Below, in pieces: positions 26,265-35,398 of a stretch of 64,000 nt of DNA. The translations under genes were made by a program, and so were the position numbers. This stretch comes from Mariniphaga sediminis. GTDB taxonomy: Bacteria > Bacteroidota > Bacteroidia > Bacteroidales > Prolixibacteraceae. Every line of letters begins with the position of its first letter. The stretch's first letter is position 1. Below the pieces are notes generated by a model. It worked only from the letters and a program-made list of their open reading frames with translations, ran no database searches and was not told the DNA's origin. The DNA lies in contig NZ_QWET01000017.1 of assembly GCF_003573545.1 (NCBI RefSeq), positions 1 to 64,000 on the forward strand. The letters are read 5' to 3'.

Positions 26265-26272
26265 CAAAAATA
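26265..26272 (-). promoter_or_regulatory. Probable -7 element for the FecR-domain cassette
   Basis: TATTTTTG on the reverse strand fits TAnnTTTG and lies 27 bases before the ATG at 26237. No clear TTTG lies at the right distance, so it is a partial match. It suggests the cassette is transcribed apart from the sulfatase gene upstream. Confidence 0.45.
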
Positions 26273-26307
26273 TCAATATAACAAAGTAATATGTTAAAAA
26301 TTACTTG

Positions 26308-27759
26308 TTAGTGTAAATAACCTCTTGATTTGAAAGCGAAAACTTCCGATTCAGTTCGGGCGTTGGTCATAATCTCTGAGAGTTCCTTAACAATATCCGT
26401 ATGTTGTTCAGCCACATTGTTTTCCTCGCCCAAATCTTTTTCAAGATTATACAACTCGGTAGTTGTTTCTTCAGGATTGAGGACGTTGTATCTCACCAGT
26501 TTCCAGTTTCCTTTCCGAACAGCCTGTCGGCCTCCGCGCTCATGAAATTCCCAATACATGTATTCATGGTTTTTTTGCTGATCCTCGTTGCCCAGCAATT
26601 CCGGTAAAAACGATATTCCGTCGATACTTTCAGGAACATTGGCTCTGGAAATTTCAGCTACGGTTGGAAAAACATCCCAGAATGCAGAAATATGATCTGA
26701 CTCAGTACCCGCAGCAATTTTTCCTTCCCAAACTGCAATCATCGGCACCCGAATCCCACCTTCGTATAAGTCACGTTTGTAGCCTTTCAGGGGGCCGTTA
26801 CTATCGAAATAATCGGGATCAGCTCCCCCTTCCAGGTGTGGGCCGTTATCGGATGAAAACAAAATAATTGTATTCTCATAAACACCCAGTTCCTTCAATT
26901 TGGCCACAATTTCACCCACCTGGTCGTCAAGTATATGAATCATGGCTGCAAAAGCAGCATGTGATTCAGGTTGTGAGCCATAAGGCCCCTGTCTGTAATT
27001 TTCACCACTGTCAACTCCTTTATAACCTTTTTCCGGCATGAATTTTCCCCGGTACTTTTCCATGTACTTCTCAGGGGCTAACAGTTCTGCATGCGGAATA
27101 ATGGATGGATAATACAAAAAAAACGGCTTGTCTTTATTTGTTTCCAAAAATTGAAGCGCCTTTTGGTGAATAACATCCGGGCCATACTGTCCCGTCTGTT
27201 TTTCCCTGTTCCCTTCAAGCATTACTTTTTCCTGGTTGTTCCACAGGTGATAAGGATAATAATTATGCCCCATCCGCTGGCAGTTGTACCCAAAAAATTC
27301 GTCGAATCCCTGGTGGTTGGGATCGCCCTCCGAGCCAGGATACCCCAGTCCCCATTTACCAAAAGCGCCAGTGGTGTAGCCTGCATCCTGCAATGCCTCC
27401 GCAATGGTAACAGCTTCGGCCTTCAGCGGATATTGACCTTCGGGCTTCCACTCTTTATTCCCTCTAATAAATGTGTGCCCGGTATGCTGCCCGGTCATGA
27501 GTGCTGAACGGGAAGGTGCACAAACCGTAGAACCTGAGTAATGCCGGGTAAATTTCATCCCATTTTCAGCCAGTTTATCAATGTTGGGTGTGGAAAAAAG
27601 TTTTTGCCCGTAACAGCTTACATCGCTGTAGCCCAAATCATCGGCCAGAATGTAAACGATATTGGGTTGACGAGGCTCTGCTTCCTTATGCTTTTGCGGA
27701 TGGTGACATGCGGTAAATAACAGGATAGAAGCCGGCAATAAAATGCTCATTCTGTTCAT
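26308..27759 (-). CDS. Family S1 arylsulfatase-like lipoprotein
   Basis: 483 residues. The signal ends in LFTAC (Cys 18). Metal residues lie in VYILADDLGYSD, the formylglycine motif is C80-A-P-S-R84 followed by SALMTGQHTGH, with GAFGKWGLG, YPSIIPHAELLAP and ILFSSDNGPH completing the active site. It resembles arylsulfatase A-type enzymes of marine glycan degraders. It is divergent from the SusCD locus (about 130 bases between starts), so the two may be co-regulated and the substrate of that locus may be sulfated. Confidence 0.92.
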   Translation of the reverse strand: MNRMSILLPASILLFTACHHPQKHKEAEPRQPNIVYILADDLGYSDVSCYGQKLFSTPNIDKLAENGMKFTRHYSGSTVCAPSRSALMTGQHTGHTFIRGNKEWKPEGQYPLKAEAVTIAEALQDAGYTTGAFGKWGLGYPGSEGDPNHQGFDEFFGYNCQRMGHNYYPYHLWNNQEKVMLEGNREKQTGQYGPDVIHQKALQFLETNKDKPFFLYYPSIIPHAELLAPEKYMEKYRGKFMPEKGYKGVDSGENYRQGPYGSQPESHAAFAAMIHILDDQVGEIVAKLKELGVYENTIILFSSDNGPHLEGGADPDYFDSNGPLKGYKRDLYEGGIRVPMIAVWEGKIAAGTESDHISAFWDVFPTVAEISRANVPESIDGISFLPELLGNEDQQKNHEYMYWEFHERGGRQAVRKGNWKLVRYNVLNPEETTTELYNLEKDLGEENNVAEQHTDIVKELSEIMTNARTESEVFAFKSRGYLH

Positions 27760-27800
27760 TACAATATTATTTTTTGAAACTCAGACCAGATTAAGACGAT

Positions 27801-27810
27801 CTACATGTAG
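27801..27810. promoter_or_regulatory. 10-bp palindrome between divergent genes, possible operator
   Basis: CTACATGTAG is a perfect palindrome in the short space between the sulfatase and ECF sigma genes; a half-site-like GTGCTACAT lies at about 27828-27836. It could be a regulator site serving both directions, but no regulator is known here. Confidence 0.25.
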
Positions 27811-27890
27811 GTAAAAATACATATTATGTGCTACATTTAAGGTAATTTTCATAAAATTGCAATTTATTGGAAAATAAACGATTTGAGTGG

Positions 27891-28514
27891 ATGAATCTAA
27901 CTGAAAAATCCAATCTTCTTGAACCCTGGAACCAATTTGTATTGAATGGCAATCACAATGCCCTGTCAAAAATATATTTCCATTATTACGATCAATTATT
28001 TACTTATGGATTAAAGCACACTTCAGACAAACAGATCGTCGAAGATTCTATCCAGACCCTTTTTTTGAATTTTATCCGTAACAGAAAGGGAATTGGAACG
28101 GTAAAAAACCTTTCAGGTTATTTAATGAGCGCGTTCCGGCATCAGCTTTTTCACAACCTGTCAAATCAAAAAAAAACCATATTACCAGGTGAAATCAAGG
28201 AGGAAAAGTTCGTTTACTTTAAAAATCAGGAGGAAGAAATTTCCGACAAAGAACACCTCGAAGAGGTACACAACGCAGTAAAAAAATCGGTTGACAGGCT
28301 TCCTTCCAGGCAGCAGGAAATTATTTTTTTACACTTCGAAAGCGGTGTACCTTACGAAGAAATCGCCAAAATGCTTGACATTACAATAGATTCCTGTTAT
28401 AAGTCTGTTTACCGTTCGGTAAGAACAATCAGGGAAGAAGTGGAGAAAATACTGGGTAAAGGAAATAATATCATACTTTGGTTTTTTTCGTTCTTTCACG
28501 GCAGGAAAACTTAA
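27891..28514 (+). CDS. ECF sigma-70 factor of the SusCD locus
   Basis: About 207 residues from the ATG at 27891; a TTG at 27867 would add eight residues. Region 2 is NALSKIYFHYYDQLFTYGLK to EDSIQTLFLNFIRNRK; region 4 is LPSRQQEIIFLHFESGVPYEEIAKMLDITIDSCYKSVYRSVR with a clear helix-turn-helix. It should direct RNA polymerase to the downstream locus when released by the FecR anti-sigma encoded next. Such sigma factors sense substrate through the STN domain of the SusC receptor. It is probably autoregulated with the divergent sulfatase. Confidence 0.88.
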   Translation: MNLTEKSNLLEPWNQFVLNGNHNALSKIYFHYYDQLFTYGLKHTSDKQIVEDSIQTLFLNFIRNRKGIGTVKNLSGYLMSAFRHQLFHNLSNQKKTILPGEIKEEKFVYFKNQEEEISDKEHLEEVHNAVKKSVDRLPSRQQEIIFLHFESGVPYEEIAKMLDITIDSCYKSVYRSVRTIREEVEKILGKGNNIILWFFSFFHGRKT

Positions 28515-28660
28515 GCAAGTTTTCTCTTTTTCAGGTTATTATATTTCAAAAAAAAGAAAACAGGAAATTATCTGTAAGAAAAAAAATATTTTTTCTGTAA
28601 AAACTCTGTCCAGATTTTTCATTTTTTCTCTCATTAATTATGAAAGGGCTATTTTTTTCA

Positions 28661-29824
28661 ATGAAACAGGAATACAAAACATATAACATCGATGACTTTA
28701 TCCTCGACGATGATTTCAGAGATATTGTTTACGGTGAAAATTCCAGTGATCGTATCAGCAAGCTTCTGGATATTTATCCTGAAAAAAGACAGGAAATCAA
28801 GCTGGCTGCCCGGATTATTAAGGAATTACAAACAACTGGTTTTTATCAACCCAAAGAAAGACAACGGGAACTTTGGCAACAGATTGCCGGCGAACAAAAA
28901 AGAAAGATCCGTTTGACATGGCTTAAACTGGCGGCATCCTTCCTGTTGCTAATAGGCATGGGAAGCGCCATATTTTATTGGACAGACCAAAATAGCAATA
29001 ACAAACCCCTGGCTGAAACAGGAATGATATCCGAAGATGCTGTTTTGATTCTCGATAACGGGGAGAGTGTTGCTATCACCAGCAAAGAATCAACCGTTCA
29101 ATATTCGTCAGACGGCTCGGAAATTGTTGTTAACGACTCCTCACAAATTGCCCGTTCCACTTCGTCGGGAGGAACCAACCAGTTGATAGTTCCTTATGGC
29201 AAACGGTCGTTTATCACACTCTCTGAAGGAACGAAGGTCTGGCTTAATTCGGGATCCAGATTGATTTTTCCATCCATTTTCTCAGGAAACTTACGTGAAG
29301 TGGAGGTGCAAGGTGAAGCCTATTTCGAAGTCGCATGCAACCGGGAACAGCCCTTCTATGTAAAAACGGACCTTTTCAAAATCAAGGTTTACGGAACAAA
29401 ATTTAATGTGCAGGCATACACTCAGGACAATACCTATAATGTCGTTTTGCTGGAGGGAAAAGTAGGAATGAGTCCGGACAATGAAACCTATTCCAGCGAA
29501 GTATTTCTTGCTCCGAATCAGAAAGCACTCATGGCAAAAGGAACAAAAGATTTTGAGATTACCTCTGTAGAAGATGCCGGGGCATACATTGCATGGAAAG
29601 ACGGTTACCTCACTTTTATCGATGAAGAAGTTGGAAAAGTATTAAAAAGAGTATCAAGATATTACAACATAGACATTGAGTCCAGTCTGTCTGATAATAC
29701 AGAACATATTTATGGAAAACTGGAACTGAAAGACGAAGTGGACAGAGTGCTGGAAGGCATTGCCTTTATTTCAAAAACCCAATATAAAAAGGAAGGAGGA
29801 AAATACATATTTTTTGAACCATAG
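28661..29824 (+). CDS. FecR anti-sigma factor
   Basis: About 387 residues from ATG 28661 (an upstream ATG at 28640 adds seven). A cytoplasmic N-terminus binds sigma; one membrane segment is at about 87-107 (WLKLAASFLLLIGMGSAIFYW); the periplasmic FecR domain has YGKRSFITLSEGTKVWLNSGSRLIFPS, REVEVQGEAYFEV and KVYGTKFNVQAY; the C-terminal DUF4974 contains DGYLTFIDEEVGKVLKRVSRYY. It receives the signal from the STN domain of SusC and holds or frees the ECF sigma. It lies about 146 bases after the sigma gene, with an AT-rich leader between. Confidence 0.92.
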   Translation: MKQEYKTYNIDDFILDDDFRDIVYGENSSDRISKLLDIYPEKRQEIKLAARIIKELQTTGFYQPKERQRELWQQIAGEQKRKIRLTWLKLAASFLLLIGMGSAIFYWTDQNSNNKPLAETGMISEDAVLILDNGESVAITSKESTVQYSSDGSEIVVNDSSQIARSTSSGGTNQLIVPYGKRSFITLSEGTKVWLNSGSRLIFPSIFSGNLREVEVQGEAYFEVACNREQPFYVKTDLFKIKVYGTKFNVQAYTQDNTYNVVLLEGKVGMSPDNETYSSEVFLAPNQKALMAKGTKDFEITSVEDAGAYIAWKDGYLTFIDEEVGKVLKRVSRYYNIDIESSLSDNTEHIYGKLELKDEVDRVLEGIAFISKTQYKKEGGKYIFFEP

Positions 29825-29826
29825 AA

Positions 29827-29859
29827 AAGCCGGTTGATGCTGGTAACATCAACCGGCTT
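29827..29859 (+). terminator. Intercistronic hairpin between fecR and susC
   Basis: A perfect 13-bp stem (AAGCCGGTTGATG with CATCAACCGGCTT, loop CTGGTAA) starts 3 bases after the fecR stop. A second small stem GCCCT/AGGGC follows at 29869-29879. No T-run follows, so it may attenuate transcription, stop RNA decay or separate expression levels of regulator and receptor. Confidence 0.65.
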
Positions 29860-29910
29860 AAACAATAAAGCCCTTAGGGCAAAATTATTTATCTAAAACA
29901 ATTCAAAACT

Positions 29911-32900
29911 ATGAAAAAAAAATCGATTTGTTACTCTTCCAGAGTGCGGAAGAGGTTTATTGTTATTTTTAGAACAATGAAATTGTTAAGTATTTTGATT
30001 TTTGCTGGTTCGATGGCTGTTACGGCCAGTACCTATTCTCAGGTGACTAAAATTGATTTGAGGGTTGAAAATGCAACCCTGACTGAAATTTTTGAAGCCA
30101 TTGAAAAAAACAGCGAGTTCATATTTGTGTATAATGCAAATGTGGTCAACACACATGTCAAGAAAAGCATTTCAGTAAAAAATGAAAACATTGAAAAAGT
30201 TCTGGATATTTTATTCCGGGGCATCGATGTGGCTTACCGGATTGATGACCGGCAGGTATTTCTGTACAAGAGGGAAGACCTGAAACGCATGGGGCGTATT
30301 GAAACAAACATTGAAGATACGGGTGATCAACCCGGGCGAATAGAAATCACAGGAATGGTAAAAGATGCAGGTGGCCTTCCTCTACCTGGGGTCTCTGTTA
30401 TTGTAAAAGGAACTACCATTGGAACCGTAACAAATGCCGATGGCGAGTTTTCGCTTCGTATTCCGGCTGATGCCAAAACACTACAGTTCTCGTTTGTGGG
30501 TATGCAGGCTCAGGAGATACCTGTGGAAGGAAAAAATACCTTTTCGGTAGTGATGCAGGAAAGTGTTGTGGGAATTGAAGAAGTGGTAGCTGTGGGCTAT
30601 GGCACCATGAAAAAAAGTGACTTAACAGGTTCCGTTACTCAAGTTGATGCCGAGATGTACAAAAGACAGCCACTGACACAAGTAACCGAGATGTTAACCG
30701 GAACGGTTGCCGGATTTCGTTCAACGCAAAGTACTGCAGCATCGGGTGGTAGTTCGATGATGGTGAGAGGTCCGAATTCTATTAACGCCAGCAACACTCC
30801 GTTGGTTGTTCTTGATGGTGTTATTTACAACGGAGACATAAGTGATATTAACCCCGCCGATATTGTGACTATTGATGTCCTTAAAGATGCCAGTTCAGCT
30901 GCAGTTTTTGGAGCAAAAGCAGCTGCAGGGGTTATACTTATTACTACTTCTAAAGGAGATAAAGGAAGTCCGTCAATCAATGTTTCTATGAAATTGGGAG
31001 TAAGTGAAGCCAGAAACAAAGATTTTCTGGTCCGGGATGAAAATAATTTTATGGAATACAGAAAAAACTTTTTTAGAACACTGTACGGAACCCAGCCCGA
31101 TTACTACTGGTTTAGTCCCAATGATTTACCTGAAGGTGTTTCTTTAGAGCAATGGAGATCGGCAAGTTCAAACCCTAACCCCGATGATACACGGGAATGG
31201 CTGGCACGCATGAATTTTTTTCCTGGTGAGGTCCAGAATTATTTAGATGGAAATTCGGTATACTGGGCAAATGAAGTAATGCCAAAAGGAATTAGAAAAG
31301 ATTTTGATGTGAGCGTTAGTGGTGGTACAGAAAATGCTACTTACTACTGGTCAATAGGATACATTGATAACGAAGGAATAATAAAGGGAGACAAATTTTC
31401 TGCATTAAGATCCAGGCTAAATAATGAATATAAGATTAACGAATGGCTCAAGGTTGGAGTTAATTTACAATATGCCTTTCGCGACGAGAGCACAGTTACA
31501 GCAAACCTGGGAGAAGCAGGGGTTCAAAGTCCGTATTCAAAAGTTTTTAACGATGACGGAACAGTAAATTGGTACCCTTATGGTTACGAGGTAAGCAGGA
31601 ATCCACTATTAAATACTTACGGGCAAGACAGGTTAAGAAAAGTACAGGGATTATTCGCCGTCCTATATTCTGAACTAACTCTCCCCTATGGCTTTTCATA
31701 TCGCTTCTCTTATCAGCCCAATGTTCAGAACATTAAAGATTATAATTATTGGTCGCCTGATACTTATGTTGGCTCTGTTTCTTATGCAAACGGCCGTATT
31801 GAAAGAACAGATTATTCAAACTACGAGTGGATGATTGATAATCTGATCAAATGGAATAAAACATTCGATAAACACAGCTTCGATTTGACTTTGCTGTTTA
31901 ATGCTGAAATGAATTCTGACTGGGAAAGCATGATGGCCAATTCAAATATTCAACCAGAACCGGTTCTTGGCTATCATGGAATTCAATTTGGTATATATCC
32001 TGCAGTAGAAAGTGATGATTCAAAAGTAACCGGAGATGCCCTAATGGCTCGCCTCAATTATACACTAAACGAGAAATATCTGTTCACTGGCTCCATCAGG
32101 AGAGACGGGTATTCAGCATTTGGACAAAAATACCCGAGAGCCACTTTCCCTGCTGCTGCCTTTGCCTGGCAAATTTCAAGAGAAAATTTTTTTAACGAAG
32201 ATTGGTTTATCAACAGAGCTAAACTCAGAATATCATGGGGGAGAAACGGGAATAGATCCATTGGTGCATATTCTGCATTATCAGCGCTTTCTTTAAATCA
32301 GTATTACGATGGTTCTCTTGTTCAAATGGGCGTTAATACTTCAAGGCTGGCAAACAATAATTTGAGATGGGAAGAAACAGAGTCATTGAATATTGGTATC
32401 GATATGGGGCTCTTTGATAATCGCTTTGATCTTTCCCTGGATGTTTACAGCATGTCCACTACTGATTTGTTGGTTGAACGATCATTGCCCAAAATTACAG
32501 GTTTTGAAAATATTACAACCAACATAGGCCAGCTCGAAAACAAAGGATTCGAATTGACATTGGTATCCAAAAACATTAATACGTCGAATTTCACTTGGAA
32601 ATCAATCTTTACGTATGCAATGAACCGAAATAAAGTGGCAGAACTTTTTGGTGATAAAGGAGAATATGTTTTGGAAGGAAAAACTCAGGAAGGAGAAATG
32701 CCGGATATTACAAATAAATGGTTTCCGGGAAAAGCTCTTGACGTTATTTGGGACTATGATATCATTGGAATCTGGCAACTGGGTGAAGAAGAAGAAGCCA
32801 GTAAATACAATCTTAAACCAGGCGATTTCAAAGCAAAAAATCTGGATGATGTAGAGAAATATGAAGCCCTGCAGGATAAAACCTTTATCGGGTATAAAGA

Positions 32901-33351
32901 GCCACGTCACAGTATGGGCTTAATGAATGAATTCACTCTTTTTAAAAATATCTCTGCATCCGTTTTCCTTCGTGCCGATTTGGGTCACTTAAGGGAATTT
33001 GCCTATTCAGTGAGAGGATGGAGTATGTTTGACAGACAAAATTCAAATAACTATCCATACTGGACCTTTGAAAACAAATCAAACGAGTATCCCAGGTTAA
33101 ATAATAATCTTGCCTCATTTGGAGGAGGGATCATGCCTTACAAACCGACATCATTCTTTAGGGTACAGGATATTTCGGTTTCTTACAATCTGGTAAATAC
33201 TATCAGCAAGATTAAATACCTTAAAAGTTGTGATATCTTCTTGTCTGCGAGGAATATATTGACTATAACCAATTGGCCTGGCTGGGATCCGGAATCAGGA
33301 AATGACCCCATGCCTAGAATTTATTCAGTCGGGATAAATTTTACCTTATAA
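29911..33351 (+). CDS. SusC-like TonB-dependent receptor with STN signalling domain
   Basis: 1146 residues. Signal peptide with a long basic lead (cleavage near TYSQ, residue 44); STN domain (about 46-119, ATLTEIFEAIEKNSEFIFVYN), which contacts the FecR anti-sigma; carboxypeptidase-like beta domain (about 142-217, GTTIGTVTNADGEFSLRIP); SusC signature EEVVAVGYGTMKKSDLTGSV; plug (about 230-345, VLKDASSAAVFGAKAAAGVI) and a 22-strand barrel to the end (GINFTL). It imports an oligomeric nutrient across the outer membrane with SusD as lid. The STN domain makes it a sensor as well as a transporter. Confidence 0.96.
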   Translation: MKKKSICYSSRVRKRFIVIFRTMKLLSILIFAGSMAVTASTYSQVTKIDLRVENATLTEIFEAIEKNSEFIFVYNANVVNTHVKKSISVKNENIEKVLDILFRGIDVAYRIDDRQVFLYKREDLKRMGRIETNIEDTGDQPGRIEITGMVKDAGGLPLPGVSVIVKGTTIGTVTNADGEFSLRIPADAKTLQFSFVGMQAQEIPVEGKNTFSVVMQESVVGIEEVVAVGYGTMKKSDLTGSVTQVDAEMYKRQPLTQVTEMLTGTVAGFRSTQSTAASGGSSMMVRGPNSINASNTPLVVLDGVIYNGDISDINPADIVTIDVLKDASSAAVFGAKAAAGVILITTSKGDKGSPSINVSMKLGVSEARNKDFLVRDENNFMEYRKNFFRTLYGTQPDYYWFSPNDLPEGVSLEQWRSASSNPNPDDTREWLARMNFFPGEVQNYLDGNSVYWANEVMPKGIRKDFDVSVSGGTENATYYWSIGYIDNEGIIKGDKFSALRSRLNNEYKINEWLKVGVNLQYAFRDESTVTANLGEAGVQSPYSKVFNDDGTVNWYPYGYEVSRNPLLNTYGQDRLRKVQGLFAVLYSELTLPYGFSYRFSYQPNVQNIKDYNYWSPDTYVGSVSYANGRIERTDYSNYEWMIDNLIKWNKTFDKHSFDLTLLFNAEMNSDWESMMANSNIQPEPVLGYHGIQFGIYPAVESDDSKVTGDALMARLNYTLNEKYLFTGSIRRDGYSAFGQKYPRATFPAAAFAWQISRENFFNEDWFINRAKLRISWGRNGNRSIGAYSALSALSLNQYYDGSLVQMGVNTSRLANNNLRWEETESLNIGIDMGLFDNRFDLSLDVYSMSTTDLLVERSLPKITGFENITTNIGQLENKGFELTLVSKNINTSNFTWKSIFTYAMNRNKVAELFGDKGEYVLEGKTQEGEMPDITNKWFPGKALDVIWDYDIIGIWQLGEEEEASKYNLKPGDFKAKNLDDVEKYEALQDKTFIGYKEPRHSMGLMNEFTLFKNISASVFLRADLGHLREFAYSVRGWSMFDRQNSNNYPYWTFENKSNEYPRLNNNLASFGGGIMPYKPTSFFRVQDISVSYNLVNTISKIKYLKSCDIFLSARNILTITNWPGWDPESGNDPMPRIYSVGINFTL

Positions 33352-33382
33352 GATGAATTTAATAAACGCTAAGATTAATCAC

Positions 33383-35140
33383 ATGAAAAACATAGTATTT
33401 TCTTTACTGTTAATTTTAATAAGTATATCCTGCTCTGACGATTTTCTGAAACCAGAGCCACTGTCTTTCTACTCACCCGAAAATATTTTTGTTAATAGAG
33501 AAGGGTTTGAATCACTACTGATTACTTTAAGAAAAGACCTTCGTCAGGAAAATACCGAACAAAAAAATTTCCTTGCTCACCAATATGCTGCTTCTGAAAT
33601 AGGAGTACCCTGGTTACAAATGGATTTTCGGCAACTGACACCTACAACAGATCAATATCAACAATTTGTCAATCAGATTAATACCATCTTTTCCATAGTA
33701 AAAAATTCTAATACAATCATTTCAAGAATTGATAATATAGAGTGGGAGAATGAGTCTGACAGGAATGAAATACTCGCTGAAGCTTTATGGCACAGATCGT
33801 ACTGGTATTACAGACTGGTTGGCAACTATGGTGATTTGCCATTTGTTAAGGAAGAGGTTACAAACGCAAAGCTCGACTATAAAACCCATTCAAGGTGGGC
33901 AATTTTAGAGAAAATGCAGGAAGATATGGAATGGGCAGTCCAGTGGTTACCCGAAAGTGCCGTAAAAGGGGCTCCAACCAAAGGAGCCGGGAACCACCTG
34001 TTGACAAAAATTTATCTGGCAAACTTAGAATTTGATAAAGCCATAGGATCTGCCACTGAAGTAATAAATGGCCCTTATGCATTAATGGAGAACAGATTTG
34101 GGCAAGACAAAGACGATCAATTAAAGAATGTAATATGGGATCTTCATCGTCCTAAAAACAGAAACCTGGATGAGAATACAGAAACCATTCTGGCTTTTAT
34201 CGATCGCTATGAGGCACCTGATGGCGCCCGCTCAGGGGGAACATATACAATGCGGGTTTACAATTGCTCATGGTGGCACACCAATAACGGGAAAGACTCA
34301 GAGGGAAACAGAGGGTTCATTGATAATGGTGCTTTGTATGATTCATTAGGCAGAGGAAACCCGGATGTCGCATTAAGTGATTATCATAGTTATGAAATTT
34401 GGAAAGAATATGGAAACGATTATAAAAACACACCGGACTTAAGACGTGCTGATATAAACTGGTATGATGTGGAAGAATTACGCTACAACAATCCTAATTC
34501 TGTCGACTATGGTAAAGTTTGGGACAAAAACAACATGGACATTCCGGGAGAGTATTGGGCACGTTTTTACTCCATGCCTTTTTACAAAACCTATGTTCCA
34601 AATCATCCGGATCAGGAAGGAAGACCAATGGGTAGCAACGGAGATTGGTACATTTTCAGATTAGCAGAAACATTCCTTTTAAGAGCAGAAGCCTATTATT
34701 GGAAAGGGGAATTAGGTTTAGCGGCTGACGATATTAATGAAGTCAGAAAAAGAGCAGAAGCCATTCCCATTTCATCAGCAGATGTTACCATTGATTACAT
34801 TTTTGATGAGAGAGCCAGGGAATTATTTCTGGAAGAACCTCGTCAGAATGAATTAAACAGGGTATCCTATATTCTCGCTAAACTAAATCGCGATGGCTAT
34901 AGTTTAGATAATATTCATGAAAAGAATTGGTTTTTTGACAGGGTTATTTCGTTGAATACTTTCTATCTGAGAGCTGATGAAGTAAGTATTTTAGGTTGGC
35001 ACCCTTATATTGAGCCTCATAATTTTCAGTGGCCTATAGATGATAACTTAATAAATGCCAATACCTTAGGAAGAATTAATCAAAATAAAGGATATGTTGG
35101 TTCTGAAAGAAATGAACCTCCTCTTGAAGTAATTGAGTAA
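33383..35140 (+). CDS. SusD-like substrate-binding lipoprotein
   Basis: About 585 residues from ATG 33383. The lipobox is ISISC and the next residues SDDF are acidic, as for surface lipoproteins. The N-terminal helices carry the SusD pattern (NRSYWYYRLVGNYGDLPFV-like, residues about 145-165), and the C-terminal part has FRLAETFLLRAEAYYWKGE and FDERARELFLEEPRQNEL. It sits on the cell surface over the SusC barrel and captures the glycan or other ligand. Its stop is followed closely by a 15-bp inverted repeat pair. Confidence 0.95.
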   Translation: MKNIVFSLLLILISISCSDDFLKPEPLSFYSPENIFVNREGFESLLITLRKDLRQENTEQKNFLAHQYAASEIGVPWLQMDFRQLTPTTDQYQQFVNQINTIFSIVKNSNTIISRIDNIEWENESDRNEILAEALWHRSYWYYRLVGNYGDLPFVKEEVTNAKLDYKTHSRWAILEKMQEDMEWAVQWLPESAVKGAPTKGAGNHLLTKIYLANLEFDKAIGSATEVINGPYALMENRFGQDKDDQLKNVIWDLHRPKNRNLDENTETILAFIDRYEAPDGARSGGTYTMRVYNCSWWHTNNGKDSEGNRGFIDNGALYDSLGRGNPDVALSDYHSYEIWKEYGNDYKNTPDLRRADINWYDVEELRYNNPNSVDYGKVWDKNNMDIPGEYWARFYSMPFYKTYVPNHPDQEGRPMGSNGDWYIFRLAETFLLRAEAYYWKGELGLAADDINEVRKRAEAIPISSADVTIDYIFDERARELFLEEPRQNELNRVSYILAKLNRDGYSLDNIHEKNWFFDRVISLNTFYLRADEVSILGWHPYIEPHNFQWPIDDNLINANTLGRINQNKGYVGSERNEPPLEVIE

Positions 35141-35145
35141 AAAAT

Positions 35146-35267
35146 AATGCGTTGACGGAATACTAATGGTTGGCTGCAGGTAAATTTTATTTATACTGTT
35201 AAATGTAATAGGAAAATACTATCTGACAACAACCAGTCAACTCACCTTTTCTTTCCGTCAACGCATT
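35146..35267. repeat. 122-base element with perfect 15-bp inverted ends
   Basis: AATGCGTTGACGGAA (35146-35160) is exactly reverse-complementary to TTCCGTCAACGCATT (35253-35267), with 92 bases between. An inner GGTTG/CAACC pair is also possible. It starts 5 bases after the susD stop. No target duplication is seen at the ends, so a long-loop terminator or RNA-stabilising structure is as likely as a miniature transposon. Confidence 0.6.
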
Positions 35268-35398
35268 GTATTTAAATGCAATGCATGTAAATATTAACTA
35301 TCTTCCATTCTTTTCGTTCATAGTCAATATTGAGTAAAAGCAATATGTTTAAAAAATGGTTGTCTATCTTTAAACGGAAAAACAAAATTTCAGATATT

